From contig NZ_CP069161.1 of the NCBI RefSeq assembly GCF_018802605.1, positions 2,108,001-2,172,000 of the forward strand: DNA of 64,000 nt, in the 5' to 3' direction. This stretch comes from Paludibacterium paludis (GTDB lineage Bacteria > Pseudomonadota > Gammaproteobacteria > Burkholderiales > Chromobacteriaceae). Positions 54,548 through 63,730 of this stretch are shown piece after piece. Below the pieces are notes generated by a model. The model was not told where the DNA came from. It searched no databases and worked only from the letters and a program-made list of their open reading frames with translations. The translations under genes and the position numbers were made by a program. The stretch's first letter is position 1. Every line of letters begins with the position of its first letter.

Positions 54548-55372
54548 ATGCTGACCCCCACCATGACATTGCCCGAGCGGATCTGGTATTTCGCATTGCG
54601 TTTGCTGTGCGGGCTGACCTTGCTGTTTCTGATCCTGCCGGTGCTGGTCATCATTCCCCTGTCGTTCAACGAGGGATCGTTTCTGGTGTATCCGCTGACC
54701 GGCGTGTCACTGCGCTGGTATGCCGATCTGTTCAGCTCTCCCGAATGGATCCGCTCACTGAAAAACAGCATCCTGATCGCGCCGGCCGCGACCGGTGTCG
54801 CGATGGTGCTCGGAACACTCGCCGCGGTCGGTCTGGCGCGCGGAGAGTTTCGCGGCAAGTCGCTGATTCTCTTCGTGCTGATCTCCCCCATGGTTGTGCC
54901 CGTGGTGATCGTCGGGGTGGCCAGTTATCTGTTTTTCGCGCCACTGGGGCTGGACAACAGCTACACGACACTGATTCTGGAGCATGCCGCGCTGGGTGTG
55001 CCGTTCGTGATCATCACGGTCAGCGCCACCTTGCAAGGCTACAATCACAATCTGACACGCGCCGCCGCCAGTCTCGGCGCGCCGCCGTTGACGAGGTTTT
55101 TCAGGGTGACCCTGCCATTGATCGCGCCGGGCGTGATATCGGGCGCGCTGTTCGCTTTCGCCACGTCGTTCGACGAGGTGGTGGTCACGCTATTTCTCGC
55201 CGGACCCGAGCAAGCCACCCTGCCCCGTCAGATGTTCAGTGGCATCCGGGAAAACCTCAGCCCCACCATCGCCGCGGCGGCCACCTTGCTGATCGGGTTT
55301 TCCGTGGTGCTGCTGCTGACGCTCGAGTGGCTGCGCGGCCGAGCGGAACGTTTGCGCGGCAACGGCGCGTGA
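54548..55372 (+). CDS. PotC-like ABC permease
   Basis: The 274-residue permease has six membrane helices and the coupling loop NLTRAAASLGAPPLTRFFRV. It pairs with the PotB-like protein in the membrane. AAGGAG six bases before the ATG at 54548 fixes the start; a longer frame continues upstream inside the preceding gene but is only a shadow. It closes the importer operon. Confidence 0.9.
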   Translation: MLTPTMTLPERIWYFALRLLCGLTLLFLILPVLVIIPLSFNEGSFLVYPLTGVSLRWYADLFSSPEWIRSLKNSILIAPAATGVAMVLGTLAAVGLARGEFRGKSLILFVLISPMVVPVVIVGVASYLFFAPLGLDNSYTTLILEHAALGVPFVIITVSATLQGYNHNLTRAAASLGAPPLTRFFRVTLPLIAPGVISGALFAFATSFDEVVVTLFLAGPEQATLPRQMFSGIRENLSPTIAAAATLLIGFSVVLLLTLEWLRGRAERLRGNGA

Positions 55373-55520
55373 CACCGGCCACCGGCCGCCGGGATGAGGG
55401 CTATGCCTTCTGCAGTGGGAAACAACCGGGACGCCCTCGCGCGTTTTCTGGAATTCCACCCGCCGGCGAAGCCGGATAATGGCGGGATCGCGCATGTTTG
55501 CGTTTTCCTGGATTATTGTC

Positions 55521-56237
55521 ATGCCTATCAGACGGCCCGCTGATTTGCCACCCCTCACTCTGCCCCCGCTTGCCACGCAAACGGGCAACCTCGCTTCTCG
55601 TGATCATTTGCGCGAGTATTCCGTTGATCTGGCTCAACAGATGAGGGATTTGCCGAAACCGGAATTCCATCCGGCCACCGACCCATTGGACTACGCCGCC
55701 CTGCAGCAAGTCGGGTTTGCATTGATGAGTCACGGGTTTCTGGTTCATCACGACCCACTGGATGTTTTCATTCACGCCAGGCGGGAGCTCGGTCACGGTC
55801 AGGGGAAGTTCAATGGCGATAAATTTCACCTCAGCGTGCAACAGGCGGAGGTCCCCGCCGCTTTCGGCGCCATCGCCGGTTTGCTGTTCTCGGAACACTG
55901 CCCGTTCGACAAATGGAAAGTGACCGACATGGCGCGAGCCGACCCGGCCTCTCGTGTCAGTGTCGGCGCGCAATGGACGCTGTATGCGAAACCGGAAGCA
56001 GCGGATTCGGGCTATCGCGCGCAAGAACTCTTCGCCATCCGGTGTTTTGTCGAAGCTCTGGAAGCGCAACTGGCCGCGCATGGCATCGCGCCCGGCGTTC
56101 ACCCGCAGTCGGATGTCCGGCCAGCGCACTGGCACTACCTGAGCTATCGGAATGAACTGCGCAGTGACCGGTATGGCGGCGCGGCGCAAAACGAAGCCCT
56201 GCGCGATGAGCCGTTTTATTCACTCATGACCCGGTGA
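55521..56237 (+). CDS. phosphothreonine lyase effector of the OspF/SpvC/HopAI1 family
   Basis: The 238-residue protein matches SpvC and OspF (241 and 239 residues) along its whole length. These type III effectors remove phosphate from phosphothreonine of host MAP kinases by beta-elimination, irreversibly. The N-terminus MPIRRPADLPPLTLPPLA fits the MAP-kinase docking motif. The core is GDKFHLSV, DKWKVTDM, RVSVGAQWTLYAKP and HYLSYRNELRSDRYGG. Aligned to SpvC (offset three), the catalytic and phosphate-binding residues are all present: Lys101, His103, Lys133, Arg145, Tyr155, Lys157, Arg210, Arg217. The start is set by homology; no strong ribosome site is visible and no signal peptide exists, as expected for type III export. 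No secretion-system gene lies in this window. Confidence 0.93.
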   Translation: MPIRRPADLPPLTLPPLATQTGNLASRDHLREYSVDLAQQMRDLPKPEFHPATDPLDYAALQQVGFALMSHGFLVHHDPLDVFIHARRELGHGQGKFNGDKFHLSVQQAEVPAAFGAIAGLLFSEHCPFDKWKVTDMARADPASRVSVGAQWTLYAKPEAADSGYRAQELFAIRCFVEALEAQLAAHGIAPGVHPQSDVRPAHWHYLSYRNELRSDRYGGAAQNEALRDEPFYSLMTR

Positions 56238-56264
56238 CCGTCCCGCCTTGCCGGGCGGCGACCG

Positions 56265-56606
56265 TCACTTGACGTTTTTGGGCGCTCGTGGTTTTTTCGG
56301 TTTGGGTTCCGGCAGTGCCCGCGCCGTGTCCCTGACGAGGCGGGTCAGCAGATCCGTTTCGTCGAGCTGCTCGCCGATCAGGAAGTGAGGTTTCGCGCCG
56401 GGGTACGGCGGCGCCTCCACCGGGACCCCGAGGAGGAGTCGCCCCGCCCCGGTGGGTTTCAGAAAAAACTGGTTGTCGCAGACCAGTCCGATCACCTTTC
56501 CGTTCAGGTAAACCGCAAACTCGCCGAACATCTTGCGAAAGGTGATGGTGCCGGCCGCGGCCATCTGGCCGCAAACAAAATCGACAAAATCGGGATCCGA
56601 GGCCAT
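56265..56606 (-). CDS. TfoX N-terminal domain protein
   Basis: The 113-residue protein has the TfoX-N pattern: ITFRKMFGEFAVYLNGKVIGLV (residues 21-42, here quoted in part as FRKMFGEFAVYLNG), DNQFFLKP and a Pro-rich region before PHFLIGEQLDE. The C-terminal helical half of full TfoX, the competence regulator, is absent, and a Lys/Pro tail (PEPKPKKPRAPKNVK) takes its place. Function is unknown. It converges with the effector gene. Confidence 0.82.
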   Translation of the reverse strand: MASDPDFVDFVCGQMAAAGTITFRKMFGEFAVYLNGKVIGLVCDNQFFLKPTGAGRLLLGVPVEAPPYPGAKPHFLIGEQLDETDLLTRLVRDTARALPEPKPKKPRAPKNVK

Positions 56607-56770
56607 GTGGCGTTTCCGGTTGGCAAGGAATCCTTATCATAACGGATTCGCCCCCACCCGGGCGGGCCTTCCGTCTGGCACAGGGAGCGCCATGCCGCTA
56701 AAATCGTTCGGCGGTCCGGCGTGGCGGCCGCGTCTGTCTTCCCTCCTTGCCGCGGTGGAGTGGTTTTTAC

Positions 56771-57535
56771 ATGGAATTGCTGATTGTCGACCCGCAAAAC
56801 GACTTTTGCGACCTTCCCGCTTCGGCGCTGCCCGTCGCCGGCGCGACCGCCGATCTTGACCGGCTGGCCGGGCTGATCCGGCGACATGCCGAGCGTTTTG
56901 ACGGGATCACCCTGACGCTGGACAGCCATCACGCCTACGATATCGCGCATCCGGCCTATTGGCGCAACGCTCTGGGCGAACAGCCGCTGCACACGCCGAT
57001 CAGCCGGGAGGATGTCGAACGCGGCGTCTGGATGACCGCCGACCCGGCGCGCCGCGAAACGGCCCTCGCGTATCTGGCGCGGGCTTCGCTGTATGTCTGG
57101 CCGCCGCATTGCCTGGTCGGAACCTGGGGGCATGGTATCTACGAACCGCTTGCCGCCGCGTTGCGGGAGTGGGAGTGCCGGCGCCTGCGCGCGACCGACG
57201 TGCTGTTCAAGGGGTTGAATCCCGATACCGAGCATTTTTCCGCTTTCGAGGCGGATGTTCCGCTGGACGCCGATCCCGCGACCCGTTTCGACCGACGGCG
57301 CGTCGCCCGGCTCGCCGAAGCCGAATGCGTGGTGGTGGCCGGCGAGGCCCTGTCCCACTGCGTGGCAAGTTCGGTGCGCAGCCTGGTTCGCCACCTCGGT
57401 CCGTCGTTCGCCGGGCGTCTTGTCATCCTGACCGACTGCGCGAGTCCGGTGCCCGGATTCGAGGACCTTGCCCGGGGTTTTCTCGAGGAAATGACGCGCC
57501 TGGGGGCACGGCTCGCGAGCAGCGACTCGCTGTAA
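56771..57535 (+). CDS. isochorismatase-superfamily cysteine hydrolase, nicotinamidase-like
   Basis: The 254-residue protein has the PncA-type triad: Asp7 in LIVDPQNDF, a Lys in LFKGLNPDTEHFSAF and nucleophile Cys197 in GEALSHCVASSV. A metal-binding DSHHAYDIAHP resembles the DxH...H motif of nicotinamidases, and WPPHCLVGTWG is the usual substrate-pocket signature. It probably hydrolyses nicotinamide or a related amide. The ATG at 56771 begins the conserved strand; the frame to 56747 adds nothing conserved. Its end is two bases from the convergent MgtC-like gene. Confidence 0.82.
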   Translation: MELLIVDPQNDFCDLPASALPVAGATADLDRLAGLIRRHAERFDGITLTLDSHHAYDIAHPAYWRNALGEQPLHTPISREDVERGVWMTADPARRETALAYLARASLYVWPPHCLVGTWGHGIYEPLAAALREWECRRLRATDVLFKGLNPDTEHFSAFEADVPLDADPATRFDRRRVARLAEAECVVVAGEALSHCVASSVRSLVRHLGPSFAGRLVILTDCASPVPGFEDLARGFLEEMTRLGARLASSDSL

Positions 57536-57537
57536 CC

Positions 57538-58254
57538 CTATTCCGTGGCGCCAGGATTCCAGTAAGCCTGCCGGACGTGATCCTTGCCGACCATGATTTC
57601 GGCGATGCGGTCAAGCTCCCGCGAGTCGGCGGAGGACGACATCAGGGTCGCCGTGATTTCCACACCGTCGTCGCCGAAGGGTTCGACATCCAGATCCGCC
57701 AACGGGTAATTGGCTTCGTCCAGCAGGGCATCCAGTTCGGCCAGCACCTCTTTCTGATGCGTGTCGTCGACGATCAGTGTCAACTGGTAGGTGATTTCCG
57801 AACTTCTGGCATTGATCGGACGCCGGTTGATCGAATTGACCATCGGACGCAGCAAGGTGTTCGCCGCCAGGACGAACAACGCGGCGAGCAAGGCCTCGGC
57901 GAACAGGTCGGCGCCCGCGCAGGCGCCGACGGCGGCGGACCCCCACAGCGTCGCCGCCGTATTGAGTCCGCGCACGTTCTGCCCCTCTTTCATGATGGTC
58001 CCGGCGCCGAGAAACCCCACCCCGGACACGACGTAAGCCGTGACGTGAACGGCGCCCGCCGCGCCGTTCAGGTGGTGGGCCAGATCGACGAACACGGCGG
58101 CGCCAACGGCGACCAGCGCATTGGTGCGCAGTCCGGCCGTTCGTTGACGGTATTGGCGCTCGTAACCGATGGTTGTGCCGAGCAGAAAAGCGATGGCGAG
58201 CCGGACCAGCGAGTCCAGGAAGCCGGCGAAATCGAAATTGAACAAAGCGTGCAT
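57538..58254 (-). CDS. MgtC/SapB-family membrane protein
   Basis: The 238-residue protein has four or five N-terminal helices with the family core LAIAFLLGTTIGYERQYRQR and GVGFLGAGTIMKEGQNVRGL, TAATLWGSAAVGACAG, followed by a cytoplasmic ACT-like domain (about residues 150-235). MgtC proteins support growth at low magnesium and survival in macrophages, partly by inhibiting the F-type ATPase. AAGGA about ten bases before 58254 supports the start. A CorA-type gene lies upstream on the same strand, separated by about 260 bases. Confidence 0.9.
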   Translation of the reverse strand: MHALFNFDFAGFLDSLVRLAIAFLLGTTIGYERQYRQRTAGLRTNALVAVGAAVFVDLAHHLNGAAGAVHVTAYVVSGVGFLGAGTIMKEGQNVRGLNTAATLWGSAAVGACAGADLFAEALLAALFVLAANTLLRPMVNSINRRPINARSSEITYQLTLIVDDTHQKEVLAELDALLDEANYPLADLDVEPFGDDGVEITATLMSSSADSRELDRIAEIMVGKDHVRQAYWNPGATE

Positions 58255-58517
58255 GACAAAAACAGTCCTTCCGCCCGTTCGCCGGGAACGGGGGCAACGG
58301 AGATGAAACCGGACGCGGCCCGGGCGGAGAGTGTCCGTCCGCGCTGTCCGCCTAAGCGGCAAAGGACAGCGGGCGTCAGCGCGCGGAAGGTGTCCTGGCC
58401 GCTAGAGACCGGCGCGGGGCCGGTATCCAGGGGTAACGTCCACTGAGGGATCTCGCGAAAATGATGCCGGCACTATACCCGCCGGCCAAACGACTGTCCA
58501 CGGTGCGCGGCCGCGTG

Positions 58518-59489
58518 TCACAACCAGCCCGAACGCCTGAAGCGGCGCCAGAGGATCAGGTCGGCCACCAGCATGACCAGGAGCGCGACCGGGTAGCCGT
58601 AACGCATGTGAAGCTCCGGCATTTGCGCGAAATTCATCCCGTAAATACCGGCGATCATGGTCGGCACCGCGAACAGCGCACCCCATGACGCCAGTTTTTT
58701 GGTGATCACCGACTCGTCGAGCGCGACCAGGGTCAGGTTGACCTGTGTGGCGGTCAGGAGCATGTCGCGGATGCGTTCCAGACTGCGGACGATGCGCTCC
58801 AGGTGGTCGTTCACATCCCGGAAATAGTCCTGCATGCCGGCGCACACGCCCGGTGTCCAGCCCCCACACAGTTTTTTGACGGACTCCTGAAGCGGGTGCA
58901 CCACATGCAGCACTTTGGTCAGATCGCGCTTGAGGGCGTAGAGATCTTCGATGTTCGAGCGGGTGGTGGCCCGCGCCGTGAAAAGACGATTTTCCAGATA
59001 CTCCATTTCGTCGTCGAAACGATCGATGAGCGGCAGATACCGGTCCACCACGGCGTCGATCAGCGCATACAGGACGAACCCGGCGCCGTGACGCAGCATC
59101 AGAGGATCCGACTCGCAGCGTTTTCTGACATCCTGAAATCCGGCTTCGCTGCGGTTGCGGATGGATAAAACAAAATTGCGTCCGGCGAACACGCATACTT
59201 CGCCACTGCGCAGCAATCCGTCTTCGTCCGACTCCAGCGTGTGCATCACGCAGAACAGCATGCCGTCGTACTCATCTATTTTCGGACGCTGATGTCCGTG
59301 CCGGGCATCTTCGATCGCCAGCGGGTGCAGATCGAACTCATGCCCCATTTCGTCGATTTCCCCTTCCGTGGGATTTTTCAGGGCGACCCAGACGAAGCAG
59401 TCTTCCTGGCTGACATAATCACTGATGGCCGCCTTGTCGATATCGGCGATCTTGCGGCCATCGCGGTAGGCCGCACAATTGACGAGCAT
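58518..59489 (-). CDS. CorA-family magnesium/metal transporter
   Basis: The 323-residue protein has a long cytoplasmic N-terminal domain and two C-terminal membrane helices, with the signature YGMNF between (IAGIYGMNFAQMPELHMRYG; about residues 275-294). It forms a pentameric channel for magnesium or related divalent ions. AAGGAG six bases before 59489 fixes the start. Together with the MgtC-family gene it forms a magnesium-homeostasis neighbourhood. Confidence 0.92.
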   Translation of the reverse strand: MLVNCAAYRDGRKIADIDKAAISDYVSQEDCFVWVALKNPTEGEIDEMGHEFDLHPLAIEDARHGHQRPKIDEYDGMLFCVMHTLESDEDGLLRSGEVCVFAGRNFVLSIRNRSEAGFQDVRKRCESDPLMLRHGAGFVLYALIDAVVDRYLPLIDRFDDEMEYLENRLFTARATTRSNIEDLYALKRDLTKVLHVVHPLQESVKKLCGGWTPGVCAGMQDYFRDVNDHLERIVRSLERIRDMLLTATQVNLTLVALDESVITKKLASWGALFAVPTMIAGIYGMNFAQMPELHMRYGYPVALLVMLVADLILWRRFRRSGWL

Positions 59490-59535
59490 GCTGTGTTCTC
59501 CTTGTCGGTGTCGCCGGCGGAAAGTGTTCAGGCCG

Positions 59536-60318
59536 TCACCCGCCGGCTTCCACCGCGAAAAACTCGCTGGGCGGCACGCCCAGCTCCCGCTTGAACATGG
59601 TGGCGAAAGCACTGGGGCTGGCATAGCCCATGTCCAGGGAAACCTGCAGGACGCTGGCTCCCGCGGCGAGTCGCTCAAGCGCGCCGATCAGACGTGCCTG
59701 ACGCCGCCACCGGCCGAGCGACAGACCGGTTTCTTTATGAAAACGCCGTTGCAGGGTGCGCGGATCCATGGCGAAACGGCGGGCCCAGGACTCGACCGAA
59801 TCGCCGGCGTCCGGGTGTGCTTGCAAGGCATCGCACAATTCGCGCAATGCGGGGGTGTCGGGCTTGGGCAGCGCGAGCGCCAGGGACGGCAGGCTGCGGA
59901 TCTCGTCGAGCAGCAGGCGCATGACGCGCCCGTCGCGCGAGTCGTCCCCGTAAGGTATGGCAACGGTCATGGCGGCGAGGATCAGCTCCCTGAGCAGCGG
60001 TGTGATGGCCAGTACCCGGCACTCGTCCGGAAGCCCATCCAGCGCATCGTGGCGCACGTAGACCGTGCGCATACGGACATGGGTGATCATGCGTACCTCG
60101 TGCCAGGTGTCGATAGGCAGCCAGATGCCGCGCGTGGACGGCACGATCCATTGTCCACGCGCCGTAACGACCACCATGACGCCCTCGACCGCGTAAATCA
60201 GTTGCGCCGTGGGATGGGCGTGGCGCGGCGTCAAGGTGCCCGGCGAATAGTCCCGCGCCTTGGCGACGACCTGAGCCGCGCCGGTGCCGTATTGATGGAT
60301 ATGGGAGAAGTCCGTCAC
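59536..60318 (-). CDS. AraC-family regulator with N-terminal cupin
   Basis: The 260-residue protein has an AraC-binding cupin (LTPRHAHPTAQLIYAVEGVM, about 28-47) and a C-terminal double helix-turn-helix (SVESWARRFAMDPRTLQRRF, then VLQVSLDMGYASPSAFATMF). This matches the NimR/YdeO-like group whose genes lie divergent to the efflux pump they control. The MFS gene starts 100 bases away on the other strand and is the likely target. Confidence 0.88.
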   Translation of the reverse strand: MTDFSHIHQYGTGAAQVVAKARDYSPGTLTPRHAHPTAQLIYAVEGVMVVVTARGQWIVPSTRGIWLPIDTWHEVRMITHVRMRTVYVRHDALDGLPDECRVLAITPLLRELILAAMTVAIPYGDDSRDGRVMRLLLDEIRSLPSLALALPKPDTPALRELCDALQAHPDAGDSVESWARRFAMDPRTLQRRFHKETGLSLGRWRRQARLIGALERLAAGASVLQVSLDMGYASPSAFATMFKRELGVPPSEFFAVEAGG

Positions 60319-60417
60319 GCTTGTCCGTTTCGCGAAGATGATTGTCTTATAGTAGCAGGACAGGCGGCGCCTTTGCAGGCTAGCATGTGCATCCCACCTC
60401 TTTGAAGACCGCGAGCC

Positions 60418-61623
60418 ATGACTGTCGCATCACAAGCCCCTACGGCGGCCACCACCCGCTTTCGCGTGCTGGGCGCCATCAGCTTCACGCATTTTCTCAA
60501 CGACATGCTGCAATCCCTCATTCTGGCGATTTACCCCCTATTGAAGGGTAATTACCACCTGAGTTTCGCCGAAATCGGACTCTTGACGCTGACGTACCAG
60601 TGCACGGCGTCGCTCTTGCAGCCGCTGGTCGGCGTCTACACCGACAAGCGCCCCATGCCGTACTCGCTGGTCGCCGGCATGGGCGCTACCCTGTGCGGGC
60701 TTGTGTTGCTCTCCCGCGCCCACTCGTATCCCGTGCTGCTCTTGGCCGCCGCGCTGGTCGGAACCGGTTCGTCGGTCTTCCACCCGGAATCGTCGCGCGT
60801 GGCGCGCATGGCCTCGGGTGGCCGGCATGGCCTCGCCCAATCCATTTTCCAGGTGGGCGGCAATGCCGGCAGCGCCACCGGTCCTCTGCTCGCGGCCCTG
60901 ATCGTGTTTCCCTTCGGGCAGTCGAGCCTGGCCTGGTTTTCCTGGGCGGCGCTGCTTGGCATGATCGTGCTCTGGCGGGTCGGCGCCTGGTACAGCCATC
61001 AGCACTGCGCGGCCAAATCGGTCAGGCCGGTGGCGGCGTCTTCCCTTCCCGCCGGGCGGGTCGCCTTCGCACTGTTCATCCTCGTGCTGCTGGTTGTCTC
61101 CAAATACCTTTACCTGACCAGCATCACCAGCTATTTCACTTTCTATCTGATGCAGCATTTCGGACTCGGCATCCAGGCGGCCCAACTGCACCTGTTCGTG
61201 TTCCTGTTCGCCGTGGCGGCCGGCACGGTGCTGGGCGGGCCGATCGGCGATGCCATCGGACGCAAGCGCGTCATCTGGTTTTCCATTCTGGGGGTCGCGC
61301 CGTTCACGCTGGCATTGCCCTATGCCGACCTGACCTGGACGAGCGTGCTGTCCTTCGTGATCGGATTCGTGTTGGCTTCGGCGTTTTCCGCGATCCTGGT
61401 CTATGCGCAGGAACTGGTGCCCGGCAAGGTCGGCATGGTGTCCGGGCTGTTCTTCGGACTGGCCTTCGGGGTGGGTGGCCTGGGCGCGGCGCTGCTTGGC
61501 ATGGTGGCCGACAGCCATGGCATCGAAACCGTCTACCGGGTGTGCGCCTTCCTGCCCTTGCTCGGCATCGTCACCGCCCTTTTGCCGGATTTGCATCGGA
61601 AGCCCGCTCAGGTCAAGGGTTGA
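60418..61623 (+). CDS. MFS transporter, fosmidomycin-resistance (Fsr) type
   Basis: The 401-residue protein has twelve membrane helices. The opening FTHFLNDMLQSLILAIYPLL, the MFS loop GVYTDKRPMPYSLVAGMG and VGTGSSVFHPESSRVARMAS are characteristic of Fsr-like pumps. E. coli Fsr exports fosmidomycin. The divergent AraC-type regulator is probably its local control. A strong terminator lies about 100 bases after the stop. Confidence 0.88.
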   Translation: MTVASQAPTAATTRFRVLGAISFTHFLNDMLQSLILAIYPLLKGNYHLSFAEIGLLTLTYQCTASLLQPLVGVYTDKRPMPYSLVAGMGATLCGLVLLSRAHSYPVLLLAAALVGTGSSVFHPESSRVARMASGGRHGLAQSIFQVGGNAGSATGPLLAALIVFPFGQSSLAWFSWAALLGMIVLWRVGAWYSHQHCAAKSVRPVAASSLPAGRVAFALFILVLLVVSKYLYLTSITSYFTFYLMQHFGLGIQAAQLHLFVFLFAVAAGTVLGGPIGDAIGRKRVIWFSILGVAPFTLALPYADLTWTSVLSFVIGFVLASAFSAILVYAQELVPGKVGMVSGLFFGLAFGVGGLGAALLGMVADSHGIETVYRVCAFLPLLGIVTALLPDLHRKPAQVKG

Positions 61624-61719
61624 CGCGTGGCAAGATCGCGACGCCACCGCGGCGGCGCAGCATCGCCTCACGCTGAAGGCGCGCAAAAGAGATAAACTGG
61701 CCCTCAACGGGAAACTTCG

Positions 61720-61759
61720 GCGGCCATCGATCCCGATCGGCATCGATGGCCGCTTTTTT
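61720..61759 (+). terminator. intrinsic terminator downstream of the MFS gene
   Basis: GCGGCCATCGAT pairs perfectly with ATCGATGGCCGC (61720-61731 and 61742-61753) around a ten-base loop and is followed by six T. The twelve-base stem is the strongest terminator in the window. Confidence 0.92.
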
Positions 61760-61831
61760 GATTCGCCCCAGACAGGGCGGGCGGCTCGCGCCTTGCGCCG
61801 CCCCTGCGATCAACACCACGCTCATCGAGAC

Positions 61832-62221
61832 ATGAACCAACACATCGCCAACATCGCCTTGCTCGTCGACGACTACGACAAAGCGATCGAATGGTTTACC
61901 GAAACACTGGGTTTTTCGTTACTGGAAGACTCGGACCTCGGAAGAGGGAAACGCTGGGTGAGGGTCGCGCCACCCGGTCGCGACGGAACCTCCTTGCTCC
62001 TGGCCAAGGCGGCTTCGCCGCTGCAGGACGGCGCGATTGGCAATCAGTCGGGCGGACGGGTTTTCCTGTTCCTGCATACCGATGATTTTCAGCGCGATCA
62101 TGCGGCTTTTCAAAAGCGGGGCGTGAAATTTCTTGAAGCTCCGCGGGAAGAGGCGTATGGAACCGTCGCCGTGTTCGTTGACCTGTATGGCAACAAGTGG
62201 GACCTGCTGCAACTCGCATGA
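61832..62221 (+). CDS. VOC-superfamily (glyoxalase-like) protein
   Basis: The 129-residue protein has the two beta-alpha-beta-beta-beta modules of the VOC fold (HIANIALLVDDYDKAIEWFT, then GRVFLFLHTDDFQRDHAAF) and a C-terminal strand FVDLYGNKWDLLQL with a probable metal ligand. Members include glyoxalases, dioxygenases and resistance proteins; the reaction is unknown. The start follows a weak GAGA. A single-gene unit downstream of a terminator. Confidence 0.82.
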   Translation: MNQHIANIALLVDDYDKAIEWFTETLGFSLLEDSDLGRGKRWVRVAPPGRDGTSLLLAKAASPLQDGAIGNQSGGRVFLFLHTDDFQRDHAAFQKRGVKFLEAPREEAYGTVAVFVDLYGNKWDLLQLA

Positions 62222-62279
62222 AAGCCTCGGGCAAGACGGGCGAAGCCGGGCGAATCGCCGTGCCGGCGCGATGCGCCAC

Positions 62280-62310
62280 AAAAAAACCCGTGCCAGACTT
62301 CGGCACGGGT
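62280..62310 (-). terminator. intrinsic terminator of the dicarboxylate transporter gene
   Basis: On the minus strand ACCCGTGCC pairs with GGCACGGGT (positions 62302-62310 and 62286-62294) around a seven-base loop and is followed by seven T. It lies about 23 bases beyond the stop of the symporter gene. Confidence 0.9.
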
Positions 62311-62332
62311 AAACGGGCAATACCCGGTCGCT

Positions 62333-63604
62333 TCAGGCCGTTTCTGTGGCGCTGACAGGATCGGCTGCCGGCACGGCTTCGGTGGCGTTCTCCAGACGGG
62401 AGACCACGGCCGTGGCAAGACTGTTGCCGACGACGTTGGTCGCGGTGCGCCCCATATCGAAGAATTGATCGATGCCCATGATCAGAAGAAGTCCCGCCTC
62501 TGGCAGGTGGAAGAGCGGCAGGGTCGCGGCCACCACGACCAGCGAGGCGCGCGCCACGCCGGCCATGCCCTTGCTCGTGACCATGAGAACCAGCAGCAAC
62601 GTCAGTTGCTGGGCGAAACTCATTTCAATGTGATAGGCCTGCGCGATGAACATCACGGCGAAGGCCTGGTACATCATCGAACCGTCGAGGTTGAACGAGT
62701 AACCCAGGGGCATCACGAAACTGGAAATGCGCTGCGGCACGCCGAAACGGGTCAGCGCCTCGATGGTCTTGGGGTAGGCGGATTCACTGCTGGCCGTGGC
62801 GAACGACAGCAGCAGCGGCTCGCGCATCAGACCGGAAAGACGGCCGAGCGATTTGCCGAGGAACAGGTAGGCCACGCCGAACTGAATCGCCCAGAGCAGA
62901 ATCAGGCCAAGATAGAACTCCCCGATCAGCAGGCCGTACGTGGACAGGATGCCCAGACCCTCCACGGTGATCGTCGACGCCAGCGCCGCGAACACGCCGA
63001 CCGGCGCGAAGGCCATGACGTAATCGGTGATGCGGAACATGATGTGCGTCAGATCGTCGATCATCTTGGCGATGGTGTCATGCCCCTTGCCCTTCACAAA
63101 GGACAGCGCGCAGCCGAAGAACAGCGAGAACACCAGGATCTGCAGGATCTCGTTGTTGGCCATCGCCTCGGTGATGCTCTTGGGGAACAGGTGCGCGATG
63201 AAGCCCTTGAGATTGATGTCCCCGCCTTTCAGTCCGCTGCTGGAGGTGATGTCCGCCAGGGGAATGCTCATATGCATGCCCGGCTCGAAGAAGTTGACCA
63301 GGGCAATGCCCAGCAGCAGCGAGATGAGGGAAGCGCAGAGGAACCACAGCATGGCCTTGACGCCGATGCGTCCGATCGCGCCCGAGCCGGTCATGCCCGA
63401 CAGGCCGGAGACCAGGGTGGCGAACACCAGGGGAGCGATGATCATTTTGATCATGCGCAGGAAAATGTCCGTGCCCAGGCTGAAGTAGGACGCCACTTCC
63501 TTGGCGGCGGCGGCATCCGGCACCATCGAATGGCAGGCACTGCCGACAGCGATGCCCAGCACCATGGCGATCCCGATTCGGGCCGTCAATTTACGAGTAC
63601 TCAT
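62333..63604 (-). CDS. DAACS-family dicarboxylate/amino-acid:cation symporter (DctA/GltP-like)
   Basis: The 423-residue protein has the eight-helix, two-hairpin glutamate-transporter-type fold. Family hallmarks are MIKMIIAPLVFATLVSGLSG, the Ser-rich hairpin LLSFATASSESAYPKTIEAL, the signature LGYSFNLDGSMMYQAFAVMF and GIDQFFDMGRTATNVVGNS. It imports C4-dicarboxylates or acidic amino acids with cations. The upstream region is shared with a divergent LysR gene. DctA and GltP subtypes cannot be separated with confidence by eye. Confidence 0.92.
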   Translation of the reverse strand: MSTRKLTARIGIAMVLGIAVGSACHSMVPDAAAAKEVASYFSLGTDIFLRMIKMIIAPLVFATLVSGLSGMTGSGAIGRIGVKAMLWFLCASLISLLLGIALVNFFEPGMHMSIPLADITSSSGLKGGDINLKGFIAHLFPKSITEAMANNEILQILVFSLFFGCALSFVKGKGHDTIAKMIDDLTHIMFRITDYVMAFAPVGVFAALASTITVEGLGILSTYGLLIGEFYLGLILLWAIQFGVAYLFLGKSLGRLSGLMREPLLLSFATASSESAYPKTIEALTRFGVPQRISSFVMPLGYSFNLDGSMMYQAFAVMFIAQAYHIEMSFAQQLTLLLVLMVTSKGMAGVARASLVVVAATLPLFHLPEAGLLLIMGIDQFFDMGRTATNVVGNSLATAVVSRLENATEAVPAADPVSATETA

Positions 63605-63730
63605 GTTCTCTCTCTATCTATCCTGATATGTGTCATTCCGATCCTGTCTGGCGGACAGGTCACAGAATTTGATTCTAGTCATGCCGACCGCAGATATGAT
63701 GCGTATGGAGCATAGTTCCATGAAAATTTG

